Shown: positions 22,381 to 30,411 of the stretch, one piece after another | Layout: each line of letters opens with the position of its first letter | Position numbering within the stretch: the first letter of the stretch is position 1 | Made by a program: the position numbers and the translations under genes | Notes under the pieces: model-generated | Databases searched by the model: none | What the model was told of the DNA's origin: nothing | The model's input: the letters and a program-made list of their open reading frames with translations, nothing else | Source: Sphingomonas aerophila | GTDB taxonomy: Bacteria; Pseudomonadota; Alphaproteobacteria; Sphingomonadales; Sphingomonadaceae | Length of the DNA stretch: 64,000 nt | Direction of reading: 5' to 3' | NCBI RefSeq assembly: GCF_014199305.1 | Contig: NZ_JACIJK010000006.1 | Location: forward strand, 124,001 to 188,000

Positions 22381-24695
22381 CAGCCGATCCTCCGCGTGGC
22401 GATCGTGTCTGCCATTGCTGCGAGCAGGGCGGCACGGTCGTAGCGATACACCGTCGTATCTTCCCTCGCGGCGGCGCGCTCCCGCCGCAACCTGACCACC
22501 GGCACGCCAGGGTCGTTTGCTCCGGCCCCGCGCTCGCCGCTCGCCAAGCTGAGGGCGATTGCCGGGCGCTGCCCTGCCGGGGCAGCAGCAACGCAGCGGT
22601 AGCCGGCGGCCTCCAGCGTCGGGCGCAGGAACTGGTCCATCCAGCCGGTGCCGTCGTCGTGCAGGAGGCACAAGGCGGGATCGGCAGGCTCCGGCTCTGC
22701 CTGTGCGAACAGGGCCAGCGGGTCGAGCACTTCCACCGGCTCTTCCCCGATCAGCACCACGCCCGCGATCGTGCCGGCCCCATTGGCGCAGGCCATCGTT
22801 GTGGGCAGATCCACGATGTCGAGCGGCTCAGCGATGGCATAGGCGACGTCCGTCTCACGGTCGGTAAGACGAAGAACGGGCAGGCTCGCCCGGCCCTCCA
22901 GGGTGGCGACAGAATAAAGGGGAACAATGACGCCGTCCGCCGACAACCTCAGCCTGCCACCAACATGTCGGATCGACGATGCTTCCACCGTTTCGACCCG
23001 GTCGACGGCAGCGAGCGGGACCGCGCGGCGCTGGCCATCGAGGTCCTCGAACAGCAGCGCCGGCACAGCCGGTATCGCGGCTTCGGTGTCTGCCTGTTCG
23101 TCGGCCCCTATCGCCCTGTCGAACCGCAGGCCCGCCACCGTCGCAACCCCCGCGCCATCGAGCAGCAGCATCGGCAGGCCGCTGTCAGGCAGCGACTGCC
23201 CGGCATAAAGGCCGGTTGCCATCACGGCGGGCGCAGCCGGCTTGATGACCAGCTCTTCCGTGTCCAGCACCGCGTCGATGCCAAGCGCGTAGCTGCCATC
23301 GCGGGTGCCGACGATTGCCAGCGTCCCCGGCTCCCCCGTTTGTGGCAGGCCGAGCAGCGCCGACAGGCGAACCAGCGGCAGCCGTTCGCCCCGCACGGTC
23401 GCAATGGCCGAATCACCCACGGCGTCGATCCGCACCGTGTCGCCCCGCGCGGTCACGATCTCGTCGATGCTCGCGCGGGACAGGGCAAAGCGCTGGCCGC
23501 CCGCACCGATGACGATCGTCGGCATAATCGACAAGGTCAGCGGCACCTGGATGGTGATAACCAGGCCGCGACCCGGACGACTGGTCAGCGAGATGCGCCC
23601 GCCAATCTGTTCGATGTTGGCGCGAACGACGTCCATGCCGACGCCGCGGCCGGATATTGAACTGGCCAGATCCTTGCTCGACAGGCCGGCGGCAAAGATC
23701 AGTTCCTCGCGCGCGGCCTGACTCATGGCGTCGACATCGGCCGCGCTGTACAGCCCCATCTTCACCGCTTTTGCCGCAACACGGGCAACGTCGATGCCCG
23801 CCCCGTCGTCCGCAATCTCTACCAGAATCTGATTGCCCGACTGGCGCGCGGATACGGTCAGCCGCCCTGTTTCGCGCTTGCCCGCGCTACGACGCACAGA
23901 CGGCGCTTCGATGCCATGATCCAGTGCGTTACGAATGATGTGCACCAGAGGATCGCGCATCATCTCGATCATCTCGCGGTCGAGCTCGACGTCCGACCCC
24001 TCCAACGTCAGGGCCACCGCCTTGCCGAGCTCGGCCGCCGTGTCGCGCACCATGCGGGGCAGCGCGGAGAACAACGCATCGATCTTCTGCATGCGCGTGC
24101 GGGTCACGGTGTCGCGCATTTCCGCGACAGTTCCGGACAAGCGCTCCAGCGCTGCCTCGACCCGCGGGTCCACATCGTCGTCGCGCAACCGACGCGCGAG
24201 TTCGTTGCGTGCCAGCACGATGTCGGACATGCCGCTCATCATGCGGTCGAGCAGTTCGACGTTGAGCCGGACCGAACGCGCAGGGGCACGATGTCCCATT
24301 GCCGACGCAGGCGCGGACGCCGGCGCGGCATTTTCTGCCAGCGCCGCAATCAGCAGGTCCTCGGAGGTGTCGTCCAGCGACACACCGGCGTCGATCGCTT
24401 CCACGATCTCCCCGATTCGATCAACGATGGCGAGGACCGCATTGACCAGCGCCGTGTCGGGAATGCGTTGGCCATCCCGCACCGCAGCCAGCACATCCTC
24501 CGCTGCATGGCTGAGGCGGGCAAGGCGGGGCAGGTCCAGAAAACCGCAGCTACCCTTTACCGTGTGAACGAAGCGGAAAATCGCATCCAGTCGAGCGCGG
24601 TCGGCTGGTTGCGCTTCCCACGCGACGATCTCGCCCGCCAACGCTTCCAGCGTTTCACGGGTTTCGGCGACGAATTCCTGAAGCAGGTCATCCAT
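22380..24695 (-). CDS. cheA: Chemotaxis histidine kinase CheA, with extra C-terminal domains
   Basis: A 771-residue CheA. Order: HPt domain with phospho-His44 (FRFVHTVKGSCGF); no clear P2 CheY-binding domain; dimerisation helices (LLDRMMSGMSDIVLARNEL); HATPase with N-box HIIRNALDHGIE, DDGAGID and GRGVGMDVVRANIEQIGG; a CheW-like domain; then a second CheW-like stretch (VPALLFEDLDGQRRAVPLAA) and a C-terminal receiver-like remnant (LCLLHDDGTGWMDQFLRPTL) that seems to lack a phospho-acceptor aspartate. Start at ATG 24695 (AGGACGG upstream, family start MDDLLQEFVAETRETLE); ATG 24749 overlaps the chpT stop and is an alternative. It is coupled to cheW by a one-base overlap. Confidence 0.93.
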   Translation of the reverse strand: MDDLLQEFVAETRETLEALAGEIVAWEAQPADRARLDAIFRFVHTVKGSCGFLDLPRLARLSHAAEDVLAAVRDGQRIPDTALVNAVLAIVDRIGEIVEAIDAGVSLDDTSEDLLIAALAENAAPASAPASAMGHRAPARSVRLNVELLDRMMSGMSDIVLARNELARRLRDDDVDPRVEAALERLSGTVAEMRDTVTRTRMQKIDALFSALPRMVRDTAAELGKAVALTLEGSDVELDREMIEMMRDPLVHIIRNALDHGIEAPSVRRSAGKRETGRLTVSARQSGNQILVEIADDGAGIDVARVAAKAVKMGLYSAADVDAMSQAAREELIFAAGLSSKDLASSISGRGVGMDVVRANIEQIGGRISLTSRPGRGLVITIQVPLTLSIMPTIVIGAGGQRFALSRASIDEIVTARGDTVRIDAVGDSAIATVRGERLPLVRLSALLGLPQTGEPGTLAIVGTRDGSYALGIDAVLDTEELVIKPAAPAVMATGLYAGQSLPDSGLPMLLLDGAGVATVAGLRFDRAIGADEQADTEAAIPAVPALLFEDLDGQRRAVPLAAVDRVETVEASSIRHVGGRLRLSADGVIVPLYSVATLEGRASLPVLRLTDRETDVAYAIAEPLDIVDLPTTMACANGAGTIAGVVLIGEEPVEVLDPLALFAQAEPEPADPALCLLHDDGTGWMDQFLRPTLEAAGYRCVAAAPAGQRPAIALSLASGERGAGANDPGVPVVRLRRERAAAREDTTVYRYDRAALLAAMADTIATRRIG

Positions 24696-24745
24696 GATGC
24701 CCGTCCTGCCCCGGACGGGGTTAAAGCGCGGTTTACCCCCGCCGC

Positions 24746-25417
24746 TCATTCGGCGCTGGGCATTCCGGCACGAAAGGTCGCACCGAACACGGTGACCGGT
24801 TCGTCGCTCGCCGAAACCAGCACGCGCCCACCGCCCGACGCGACGATGTTGTGGACCATCAGCGCCGCCGCGGTGCGCGAAGTGATCGGCTCACCTCCCT
24901 CACCGCCGGTCAGCACCGCGGAGATGCCGCTGTCGAGCAGGATGCGTGGCCCCTCGATACGAATCACTATTTCCACCATGGCGGCATCGCCTTCGCCGTT
25001 CACTTCGGCGCCGATATCGAGCTTGCCGCCACGGACCAGTGCTTCGTTGGCGATCAGCGCGAGGTTGAGCAGAACCTTGATCGCTGCCTTGGGCAGTTGA
25101 TCATCTTCGATCAGCCAGCCAAGCTCGGTCCGCTTGGCGTCCGCCAGCAGCGCCTCGATCGCCGCGCGTGCTTCGCGCACGTCCACCAGCTCGCCGAAAC
25201 CGCCGCCGGCACCGAACGCCAGGCGGAAGAATTTGAGCTTGGCTGCGGAAGCCCGCGCGCTTTCATGGAGTAGCTCGGTGACGCGTGCACGCATCGCCGG
25301 GTCGGTTTCATCCGCCAATAGCTCCAAACCGTTGTTCAGTGCGCCAACTGGCGAGAGCAAGTCGTGACATAGTCGCGAACACAACAGGCTTGCGAAATCG
25401 ACAGCGGTGACGGGCAT
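24746..25417 (-). CDS. chpT: Histidine phosphotransferase ChpT-like protein
   Basis: A 223-residue protein with the signature LLCSRLCHDLLSPVGALNNG (phospho-His18) of the alphaproteobacterial ChpT family, followed by a degenerate HATPase-like fold (LLNLALIANEALVRGG, then TAAALMVHNIVASGGG). In Caulobacter ChpT passes phosphate from CckA to CtrA and CpdR, controlling cell cycle and motility genes. Here it sits directly between a JAMM protease (3 nt gap) and cheA (overlap or 50 nt), so it is co-transcribed with the chemotaxis genes. It could instead be a second, chemotaxis-specific HPt protein; a genome-wide count of chpT copies would decide. Confidence 0.85.
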   Translation of the reverse strand: MPVTAVDFASLLCSRLCHDLLSPVGALNNGLELLADETDPAMRARVTELLHESARASAAKLKFFRLAFGAGGGFGELVDVREARAAIEALLADAKRTELGWLIEDDQLPKAAIKVLLNLALIANEALVRGGKLDIGAEVNGEGDAAMVEIVIRIEGPRILLDSGISAVLTGGEGGEPITSRTAAALMVHNIVASGGGRVLVSASDEPVTVFGATFRAGMPSAE

Positions 25418-25420
25418 GGA

Positions 25421-25867
25421 TTACCTTTCCTCAACATCGGCGTTTCTGGCGACGGACGCGCCCATGCGCAAGGCAAGCGGGTCAAAGCGCCCCTCGACCG
25501 CGCCATTTGCAACGGCGCGCCATGCCGTGACATCAAATCCCGCGACAATCAGCCAGACGGAGCCGTCAGCAACGGCATCTGCAGCATCGGTGGCGGATGG
25601 CCACGCCCTGCCGCTCGGATGCGAATGGTAGTGGCCGATGACCACCGGCCCACCGGCGCGGGACCGGCGGTGGGCCGCAAGCAACTGCGCCGGGTCGATC
25701 TCGAACCGACGTGCAGGCTCCGCCGCGACATTTGTGCAGCGTTCCAGCGCATCGATCACATCGGGCGTGCCGAACAACAGACCACAGACCTCCGCAAACG
25801 GCGATTGCTGCGCGTGCGCTACGATTTGGGCCAGCAGTTCGGTTGAAATCGCAACGTTCGCCACCAT
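25421..25867 (-). CDS. M67-family JAMM/MPN metalloprotease-like protein
   Basis: A 148-residue JAB/MPN protein. The JAMM signature is intact: upstream Glu in FAEVCGLLFGTP, then GHYHSHPSGRAWPSATDAAD (H-x-H-x-S-x-x-D type zinc site). Bacterial members act as isopeptidases on ubiquitin-like or sulfur-carrier proteins, or as cysteine-conjugate hydrolases; the substrate here is unknown. I use ATG 25867; a TTG 30 nt upstream is less likely. The next gene, chpT, begins 3 nt after its stop. The divergent rluD begins only 12 nt from this start. Confidence 0.85.
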   Translation of the reverse strand: MVANVAISTELLAQIVAHAQQSPFAEVCGLLFGTPDVIDALERCTNVAAEPARRFEIDPAQLLAAHRRSRAGGPVVIGHYHSHPSGRAWPSATDAADAVADGSVWLIVAGFDVTAWRAVANGAVEGRFDPLALRMGASVARNADVEER

Positions 25868-25878
25868 ATCGCGATGGC

Positions 25879-26823
25879 ATGGACCGGGGGGTCTCAATCA
25901 TACAAGCGACCATTGCGCCTGCCGCGCATGGATGGCGGCTGGATCGGGCACTCGCAGATGCGGTGCCGACCTTGTCGCGTGAGCGGCTGAAGGTGCTGAT
26001 CAATTCGGGTGCCGTATCCCAGGGCAGCGCGCTTGCCCGCGATCCGGCGAAGAAGGCGGCCGCAGGTGACATCTTCGCCGTCGCAATCCCCGCCCCCGCC
26101 CCGGCCCACAACGAAGCGCAGGACATACCCCTGGTTGTGCCGTTCGAAGACGAACATCTGCTGGTCGTTGACAAGCCGGCGGGGCTGGTAGTCCATCCGG
26201 CGGCCGGCAATCTGGACGGCACGCTGGTCAATGCGCTGCTTCACCATTGCGGGGGATCGCTGTCGGGCATCGGTGGCGTTGCGCGGCCGGGCATTGTTCA
26301 CCGGATCGACAAGGACACATCGGGTCTTCTGGTCGTGGCAAAGACCGATCGCGCGCATGAAGGACTGGCGAAGCAGTTTGCGGTGCACTCAATCGACCGG
26401 CGTTATCTCGCGATTGTCGGCGGCCGACCGGCTCCGGAAGGAACGGTTGACGCTCCGCTCGCCCGTTCGCCATCTAACCGGAAAAAGATGGCCATTGTGC
26501 AAAGTGGCAAGCGCGCAGTGACCTTTTACCGGAGTTTGCGAAACTTTCGCGATGCTGCGATGGTTGAGTGCCGGTTGGAGACGGGGCGCACGCATCAGGT
26601 GCGGGTGCACATGGCCTCCATCGGGCACGCTCTGCTCGGCGACCAGACCTATGGTCGTGACAAGGGTGCGACCAAGGCACTGCTGGATACGCTGAGTTTC
26701 CGCCGACAAGCCTTGCACGCAACCCGTCTGGGGTTCATCCACCCCGTGACACGGCAACCTATGGCATTCGATAGCGCGATGCCGGCGGATATGCAGGAAC
26801 TGTTCAGCGCGCTTGTCGTATAG
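25879..26823 (+). CDS. rluD: Ribosomal large subunit pseudouridine synthase D (RluD family)
   Basis: A 314-residue RluA/RluD-family enzyme. An N-terminal S4 RNA-binding domain (GWRLDRALADAVPTLSRERL) is followed by the catalytic domain with HRIDKDTSGLLVVAK (catalytic Asp), VDKPAGLVVHPAAGN, LETGRTHQVRVHMASIGH and GDQTYG. RluD makes pseudouridines 1911/1915/1917 in helix 69 of 23S rRNA. The two-domain layout with S4 favours RluD over RluA. ATG 25879 lacks a good ribosome-binding site and lies 11 nt from the divergent JAMM gene start. Confidence 0.92.
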   Translation: MDRGVSIIQATIAPAAHGWRLDRALADAVPTLSRERLKVLINSGAVSQGSALARDPAKKAAAGDIFAVAIPAPAPAHNEAQDIPLVVPFEDEHLLVVDKPAGLVVHPAAGNLDGTLVNALLHHCGGSLSGIGGVARPGIVHRIDKDTSGLLVVAKTDRAHEGLAKQFAVHSIDRRYLAIVGGRPAPEGTVDAPLARSPSNRKKMAIVQSGKRAVTFYRSLRNFRDAAMVECRLETGRTHQVRVHMASIGHALLGDQTYGRDKGATKALLDTLSFRRQALHATRLGFIHPVTRQPMAFDSAMPADMQELFSALVV

Positions 26824-26881
26824 CTTGGGCAAGCTTCACCGCAGTGCGGGAAGTATGCCTCCGGACAAAGGGAGAATGGTC

Positions 26882-27787
26882 ATGGCAAAAGGCAGCAACG
26901 TCCCAGCGACGGTTCCTGCGCTGGGCGGCGAGCAAAGCCTCAACCGCTACCTGGCCGAGATCAAGAAGTTTCCGATCCTGCAGCCAGAGCAGGAATATAT
27001 GCTCGCCAAGCGCTTTCAGGAGCATGGCGATACCGAAGCTGCAGCGCAGCTCGTGACCTCACATCTTCGGCTCGTGGCGAAGATCGCCATGGGGTATCGC
27101 GGCTATGGCCTGCCGACGTCCGAGCTGATCAGCGAAGGCAATATCGGCCTGATGCAGGGCGTGAAGAAATTCGAACCCGATCGCGGCTTCCGCCTGGCGA
27201 CCTATGCCATGTGGTGGATCCGCGCGTCGATCCAGGAGTACATCCTGCGGTCGTGGAGCCTGGTCAAGATGGGCACTACCGCGGCGCAGAAGAAGCTGTT
27301 CTTCAACCTGCGCCGGATGAAGTCCAAGCTCGACGCGTTCGAGGACGGCGATCTGCGCCCCGAGGACGTGACCAAAATCGCGACCGATCTGGGCGTGGCT
27401 GAAGCCGACGTCGTGTCAATGAACCGGCGCATGGCGATGGGTGGCGACACCTCGCTCAACGTGTCGATGAACGAGGACGGCGAGGGTCAGTGGCAGGACT
27501 GGCTCGCCGACGAGGGTCCGTTGCAGGACCAGGTTGTCGCCGAGGAGCAGGAAGCGGACGTTCGCCACACCATGTTGGTGTCGGCGATGGACGACCTGAA
27601 TGATCGCGAGAAGCATATCCTGACCGAGCGCCGCCTGACCGACGATCCCAAGACTCTGGAAGAACTGTCCCAGGTCTATGGCGTGAGCCGGGAGCGCGTT
27701 CGCCAGATCGAAGTCCGCGCCTTTGAAAAGCTGCAAAAGGCGATGATGCGGATTGCAGGCGAAAAGCGGATGCTGGCAGCGGCGTAA
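26882..27787 (+). CDS. rpoH: Heat-shock sigma factor RpoH (sigma-32)
   Basis: A 301-residue group-3/4-type sigma factor of the RpoH family. Region 2 is seen in QLVTSHLRLVAKIAMGYRGY and GLMQGVKKFEPDRGFRLATY with AMWWIRASIQEYILRSW; the RpoH-box-like KLFFNLRRMK follows; region 4 ends ELSQVYGVSRERVRQIEVRA. It directs RNA polymerase to heat-shock promoters. ATG 26882 is preferred because AAGGGAG is 7 nt upstream; ATG 26876 is too close. Alphaproteobacteria often have more than one rpoH copy. The 58-nt gap to rluD is short, so it may be partly read from upstream. Confidence 0.95.
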   Translation: MAKGSNVPATVPALGGEQSLNRYLAEIKKFPILQPEQEYMLAKRFQEHGDTEAAAQLVTSHLRLVAKIAMGYRGYGLPTSELISEGNIGLMQGVKKFEPDRGFRLATYAMWWIRASIQEYILRSWSLVKMGTTAAQKKLFFNLRRMKSKLDAFEDGDLRPEDVTKIATDLGVAEADVVSMNRRMAMGGDTSLNVSMNEDGEGQWQDWLADEGPLQDQVVAEEQEADVRHTMLVSAMDDLNDREKHILTERRLTDDPKTLEELSQVYGVSRERVRQIEVRAFEKLQKAMMRIAGEKRMLAAA

Positions 27788-27791
27788 TGTG

Positions 27792-29027
27792 ATGGGCCGG
27801 ATCGTCGTCATTGGCGGCGGTTCGGCCGGTATCGCGGCGGCACGGGCGCTGCACGACGATGGGCGCGACGTGTTGCTGCTCGAGGCGGGCGACCGCCTTG
27901 GCGGACGGGCGCACACTGTCCCGCTCACCCTTTCAACGGGCCAGGTTCGCGTAGATCATGGCTGTGGCTGGCTTCATTCCGCCCGCCGCAACCCTTGGAC
28001 CACCATCGCCGAAACGTCCGGATTTCATATCGATCGGTCGAGTCCTGGCTGGGGCGAGCAATGGCGAAACCTTGGCTATCCGCCCCATGAGCAGGAGGCG
28101 TTCGGCCAGGCCTATGCGCGTTTCGAGCGCCATGCCCGCGCCGCAGTCACAGGGCCGGATCGCCCCTTGTCGGAACTGGTCGAACCGGCCGATCCGTTCC
28201 GGGCGACGCTGGACGCCATGTCGGGTTACATCAGCGGCGCGCCGCTAGATCGCGTCTCGCTTCACGACTGGGCCGCGTATGAGGCGGATGCCAGCAACGA
28301 CAATTGGGCTGTGCGCGAAGGCTATGGCAGCCTGATCGCGAGCCACGCGGCAGGCGTGCCGGTCAGGCTGTCGACGCCGGTCACTCGCATCGACCATCGC
28401 GGGCTGACGGTCCGCGTCGTGACCACCGCCGGCGCGATCGAGGCAGACCGCGTCATCGTCGCCGTGCCGACAACGGTGCTGGCACGCGGCGAGATCACCT
28501 TCGACCCACCCTTGCCGGCCAAGCAGGACGCCGCAGCCGCGCTGCCCCTCGGGCTGGCAGACAAAAGCTTTCTCGCTGTCGATGACACTCCCTGGCCGCC
28601 GCACTCGCACCTGATCGGCAATCCGCACGCGGCGGTGACGGGGAGCTACCGCTTGTCACCCTTTGGCTGGCCGATGATCGAAGCCTTTTACGGGGGCCTT
28701 GCCGCCGAGGCGTTAGATGAGAAAGGTGCCGCTGCGGCCTTTGCGATCGATGAGCTGGTAAAGCTACTCGGTAGCGATTTTCGCCGCCGCCTCCACCCGC
28801 TCGGTGCGACGCGGTGGAGGCAGCAGCCCTACATAGCCGGAAGTTATTCTTATGCGGTTCCAGGCCGGGCGGACGCGCGTTCGGTACTGGCCGAGACGGT
28901 GGACGGCCGACTGTTCTTTGCAGGTGAGGCCTGCCATGCGACCGACTTCACCACGGCGCACGGCGCCTATGAAACCGGCCTCGCGGCCGCGCACGCGATC
29001 TTGTCGGCCCCGCGCACCGTCGCCTAA
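27792..29027 (+). CDS. FAD-dependent amine-oxidase-like protein
   Basis: A 411-residue flavoprotein of the flavin-containing amine oxidase / NAD(P)-binding Rossmann type. N-terminal GRIVVIGGGSAGIAAARALH and LLLEAGDRLGGRAHT bind FAD; the C-terminal motif LFFAGEACHATDFTTAHGAY is the second FAD contact. Between them lies the variable substrate domain. Substrate is unknown; candidates are polyamines or other amines, but nothing here shows this. It begins 4 nt after rpoH with no clear ribosome-binding site, so translation may be coupled. mtgA follows 9 nt later. Confidence 0.82.
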   Translation: MGRIVVIGGGSAGIAAARALHDDGRDVLLLEAGDRLGGRAHTVPLTLSTGQVRVDHGCGWLHSARRNPWTTIAETSGFHIDRSSPGWGEQWRNLGYPPHEQEAFGQAYARFERHARAAVTGPDRPLSELVEPADPFRATLDAMSGYISGAPLDRVSLHDWAAYEADASNDNWAVREGYGSLIASHAAGVPVRLSTPVTRIDHRGLTVRVVTTAGAIEADRVIVAVPTTVLARGEITFDPPLPAKQDAAAALPLGLADKSFLAVDDTPWPPHSHLIGNPHAAVTGSYRLSPFGWPMIEAFYGGLAAEALDEKGAAAAFAIDELVKLLGSDFRRRLHPLGATRWRQQPYIAGSYSYAVPGRADARSVLAETVDGRLFFAGEACHATDFTTAHGAYETGLAAAHAILSAPRTVA

Positions 29028-29036
29028 GGCGCACGG

Positions 29037-29717
29037 ATGACCGTCTTTCGCGTGTTCATCTGGCTGACCAAAGTGGCGCTGTGGTTTCTCCTGATCACCG
29101 TGTTGTGGGTCGGCGTGTATCGGTTCGTCCCGCCCCCCATCACGTTCACGATGCTGGGCGATGTTGTTGGCGGTCACGGCGTCACCAAGGACTGGATGTC
29201 GCTGGCCGAGATGGACCCCGACATGCCCCGCGCGGCGATCGCGGGCGAGGACGCGCGCTTCTGCGTACACCATGGCTTCGACTGGCGCGGCATTGCGAGC
29301 GCAGCGGCCAACAACGCGCGGGGTCGACGCGTCCGTGGCGGCTCGACGATCAGCCAGCAGACGGCAAAGAATGTGTTCCTGTTTCAGGGCGGCGGCTATG
29401 TCCGCAAGGCGTTTGAGGCGTACTTCACAGTGCTGATCGAAGCGATCTGGGGCAAGCGCCGGATCATGGAGGTTTATCTCAACGTCGCGGAGACGGGGAT
29501 CGGCACATATGGCGCGAACGCGGGGGCGATGCGCTACTATCACCATAACGCATCGAAGCTGTCGCCAACCGAGGCAGCGCGCATCGCGGCGGTGCTGCCG
29601 CTGCCCAAGAAGCGGGCGGCGGTGGATCCCCGCGGCTTCGTCCGGCGTCATGGCAACACGCTGGCGCGCTATGTCGGGGTAGTCAGGCGCGGCGGCCTGG
29701 ACCGCTGCATCAGATAA
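29037..29717 (+). CDS. mtgA: Monofunctional biosynthetic peptidoglycan transglycosylase
   Basis: A 226-residue GT51 enzyme polymerising lipid II, without a transpeptidase domain. One N-terminal transmembrane helix (VALWFLLITVLWVGVYRFV) precedes the catalytic motifs AAIAGEDARFCVHHGFDW, RGGSTISQQTAKNVFLF and KRRIMEVYLNVAETGIGTYG. The donor-site glutamate in the AGED motif is present. It lies just after the flavoprotein gene and is closed by a 9-bp hairpin. Confidence 0.93.
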   Translation: MTVFRVFIWLTKVALWFLLITVLWVGVYRFVPPPITFTMLGDVVGGHGVTKDWMSLAEMDPDMPRAAIAGEDARFCVHHGFDWRGIASAAANNARGRRVRGGSTISQQTAKNVFLFQGGGYVRKAFEAYFTVLIEAIWGKRRIMEVYLNVAETGIGTYGANAGAMRYYHHNASKLSPTEAARIAAVLPLPKKRAAVDPRGFVRRHGNTLARYVGVVRRGGLDRCIR

Positions 29718-29720
29718 GGC

Positions 29721-29744
29721 GGCGGCCGGACCGAGCCGGCCGCC
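29721..29744. terminator. Hairpin between mtgA and the convergent small membrane gene
   Basis: GGCGGCCGG and CCGGCCGCC form a perfect 9-bp stem with a 6-nt loop, 3 nt after the mtgA stop and 10 nt from the end of the leftward gene. Likely terminator for both. Confidence 0.7.
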
Positions 29745-29753
29745 GAAATGTGC

Positions 29754-30014
29754 TTACTTCCCCGGATCGATCGCGGAGCCAGCCTTGTCGGCCGTGCGCT
29801 CCACGCTCTTCGCGGCAGAGGTGATCGCGTTGTTCTTGGCGCTTTCGCTCGAGTTGCGGGCGAACAGGAAATAGCCGCCGATCAGAACTGCAATCAGCAG
29901 CACCACCGCGAGCAGGGCCGTTCCGCCGCCCCCGCCGCTCCGCTCGACCACCGTTGTATGGGTGGACGTGCCCGCGCTGTTTGCCGGGGTCTCTACGATA
30001 CGCTCTTCGACCAT
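29754..30014 (-). CDS. Small single-pass membrane protein
   Basis: An 86-residue protein: polar Thr/Val/Glu-rich N-terminus, a GGGGG hinge, one strong transmembrane segment (LLAVVLLIAVLIGGYFLFA) and an Asn/Ser/Ala/Lys-rich C-terminus (ITSAAKSVERTADKAG). I do not recognise the family, though similar small proteins occur in many sphingomonads by my recollection. It has GGGAGTAAG upstream. It follows ybaB on the same strand with a 73-nt gap. Confidence 0.6.
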   Translation of the reverse strand: MVEERIVETPANSAGTSTHTTVVERSGGGGGTALLAVVLLIAVLIGGYFLFARNSSESAKNNAITSAAKSVERTADKAGSAIDPGK

Positions 30015-30087
30015 GACGCTTACTCCCTGTTGTTCACAGGGCCCGTAACGTGGAGCGGCGGAAACTTGTTCCCGCCGCGCAACGACC

Positions 30088-30411
30088 TCAGAACGGCAGC
30101 TTGAAGCCCGGTGGCAGGGGAATGCCTGCGCTCATCTTGGACATCTCCTCGCCCGACGCCGCATCGGCCTTGGCGCGCGCGTCGTTGAAAGCCGCGACCA
30201 CCAGGTCCTCCAGCATCGCCTTTTCGCTAACCTGGACGAGGCTGTCGTCGATGCTGAGTGATATGACACGCCCCTTCGCCGACGCCCGCACCTTTACCAG
30301 GCCGCCACCCGCCTGCCCTTCGACTTCGATGGTGTCGAGGTTGGCCTGCGCCTTGCTGAGTTCGGCCTGGACGTTCTGCGCCATGGCCATGATCTGATCG
30401 AGGTCGTTCAT
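30088..30411 (-). CDS. ybaB: YbaB/EbfC nucleoid-associated protein
   Basis: A 107-residue DNA-binding protein of the YbaB/EbfC family: LDQIMAMAQNVQAELSKAQA, EVEGQAGGGLVKV, and MLEDLVVAAFNDARAKAD, ending MSAGIPLPPGFKLPF. It overlaps the dnaX stop by 4 nt, the conserved dnaX-ybaB arrangement (recR, often the third member, is not next). Family members coat the nucleoid and affect gene expression. Confidence 0.94.
   Translation of the reverse strand: MNDLDQIMAMAQNVQAELSKAQANLDTIEVEGQAGGGLVKVRASAKGRVISLSIDDSLVQVSEKAMLEDLVVAAFNDARAKADAASGEEMSKMSAGIPLPPGFKLPF

Noticed and set aside
22266-23660. 464-codon plus-strand frame opposite cheA
   Set aside because: Composition (Arg, Gln, His, Ala) is that of an antisense shadow; cheA motifs are unmistakable on the other strand.
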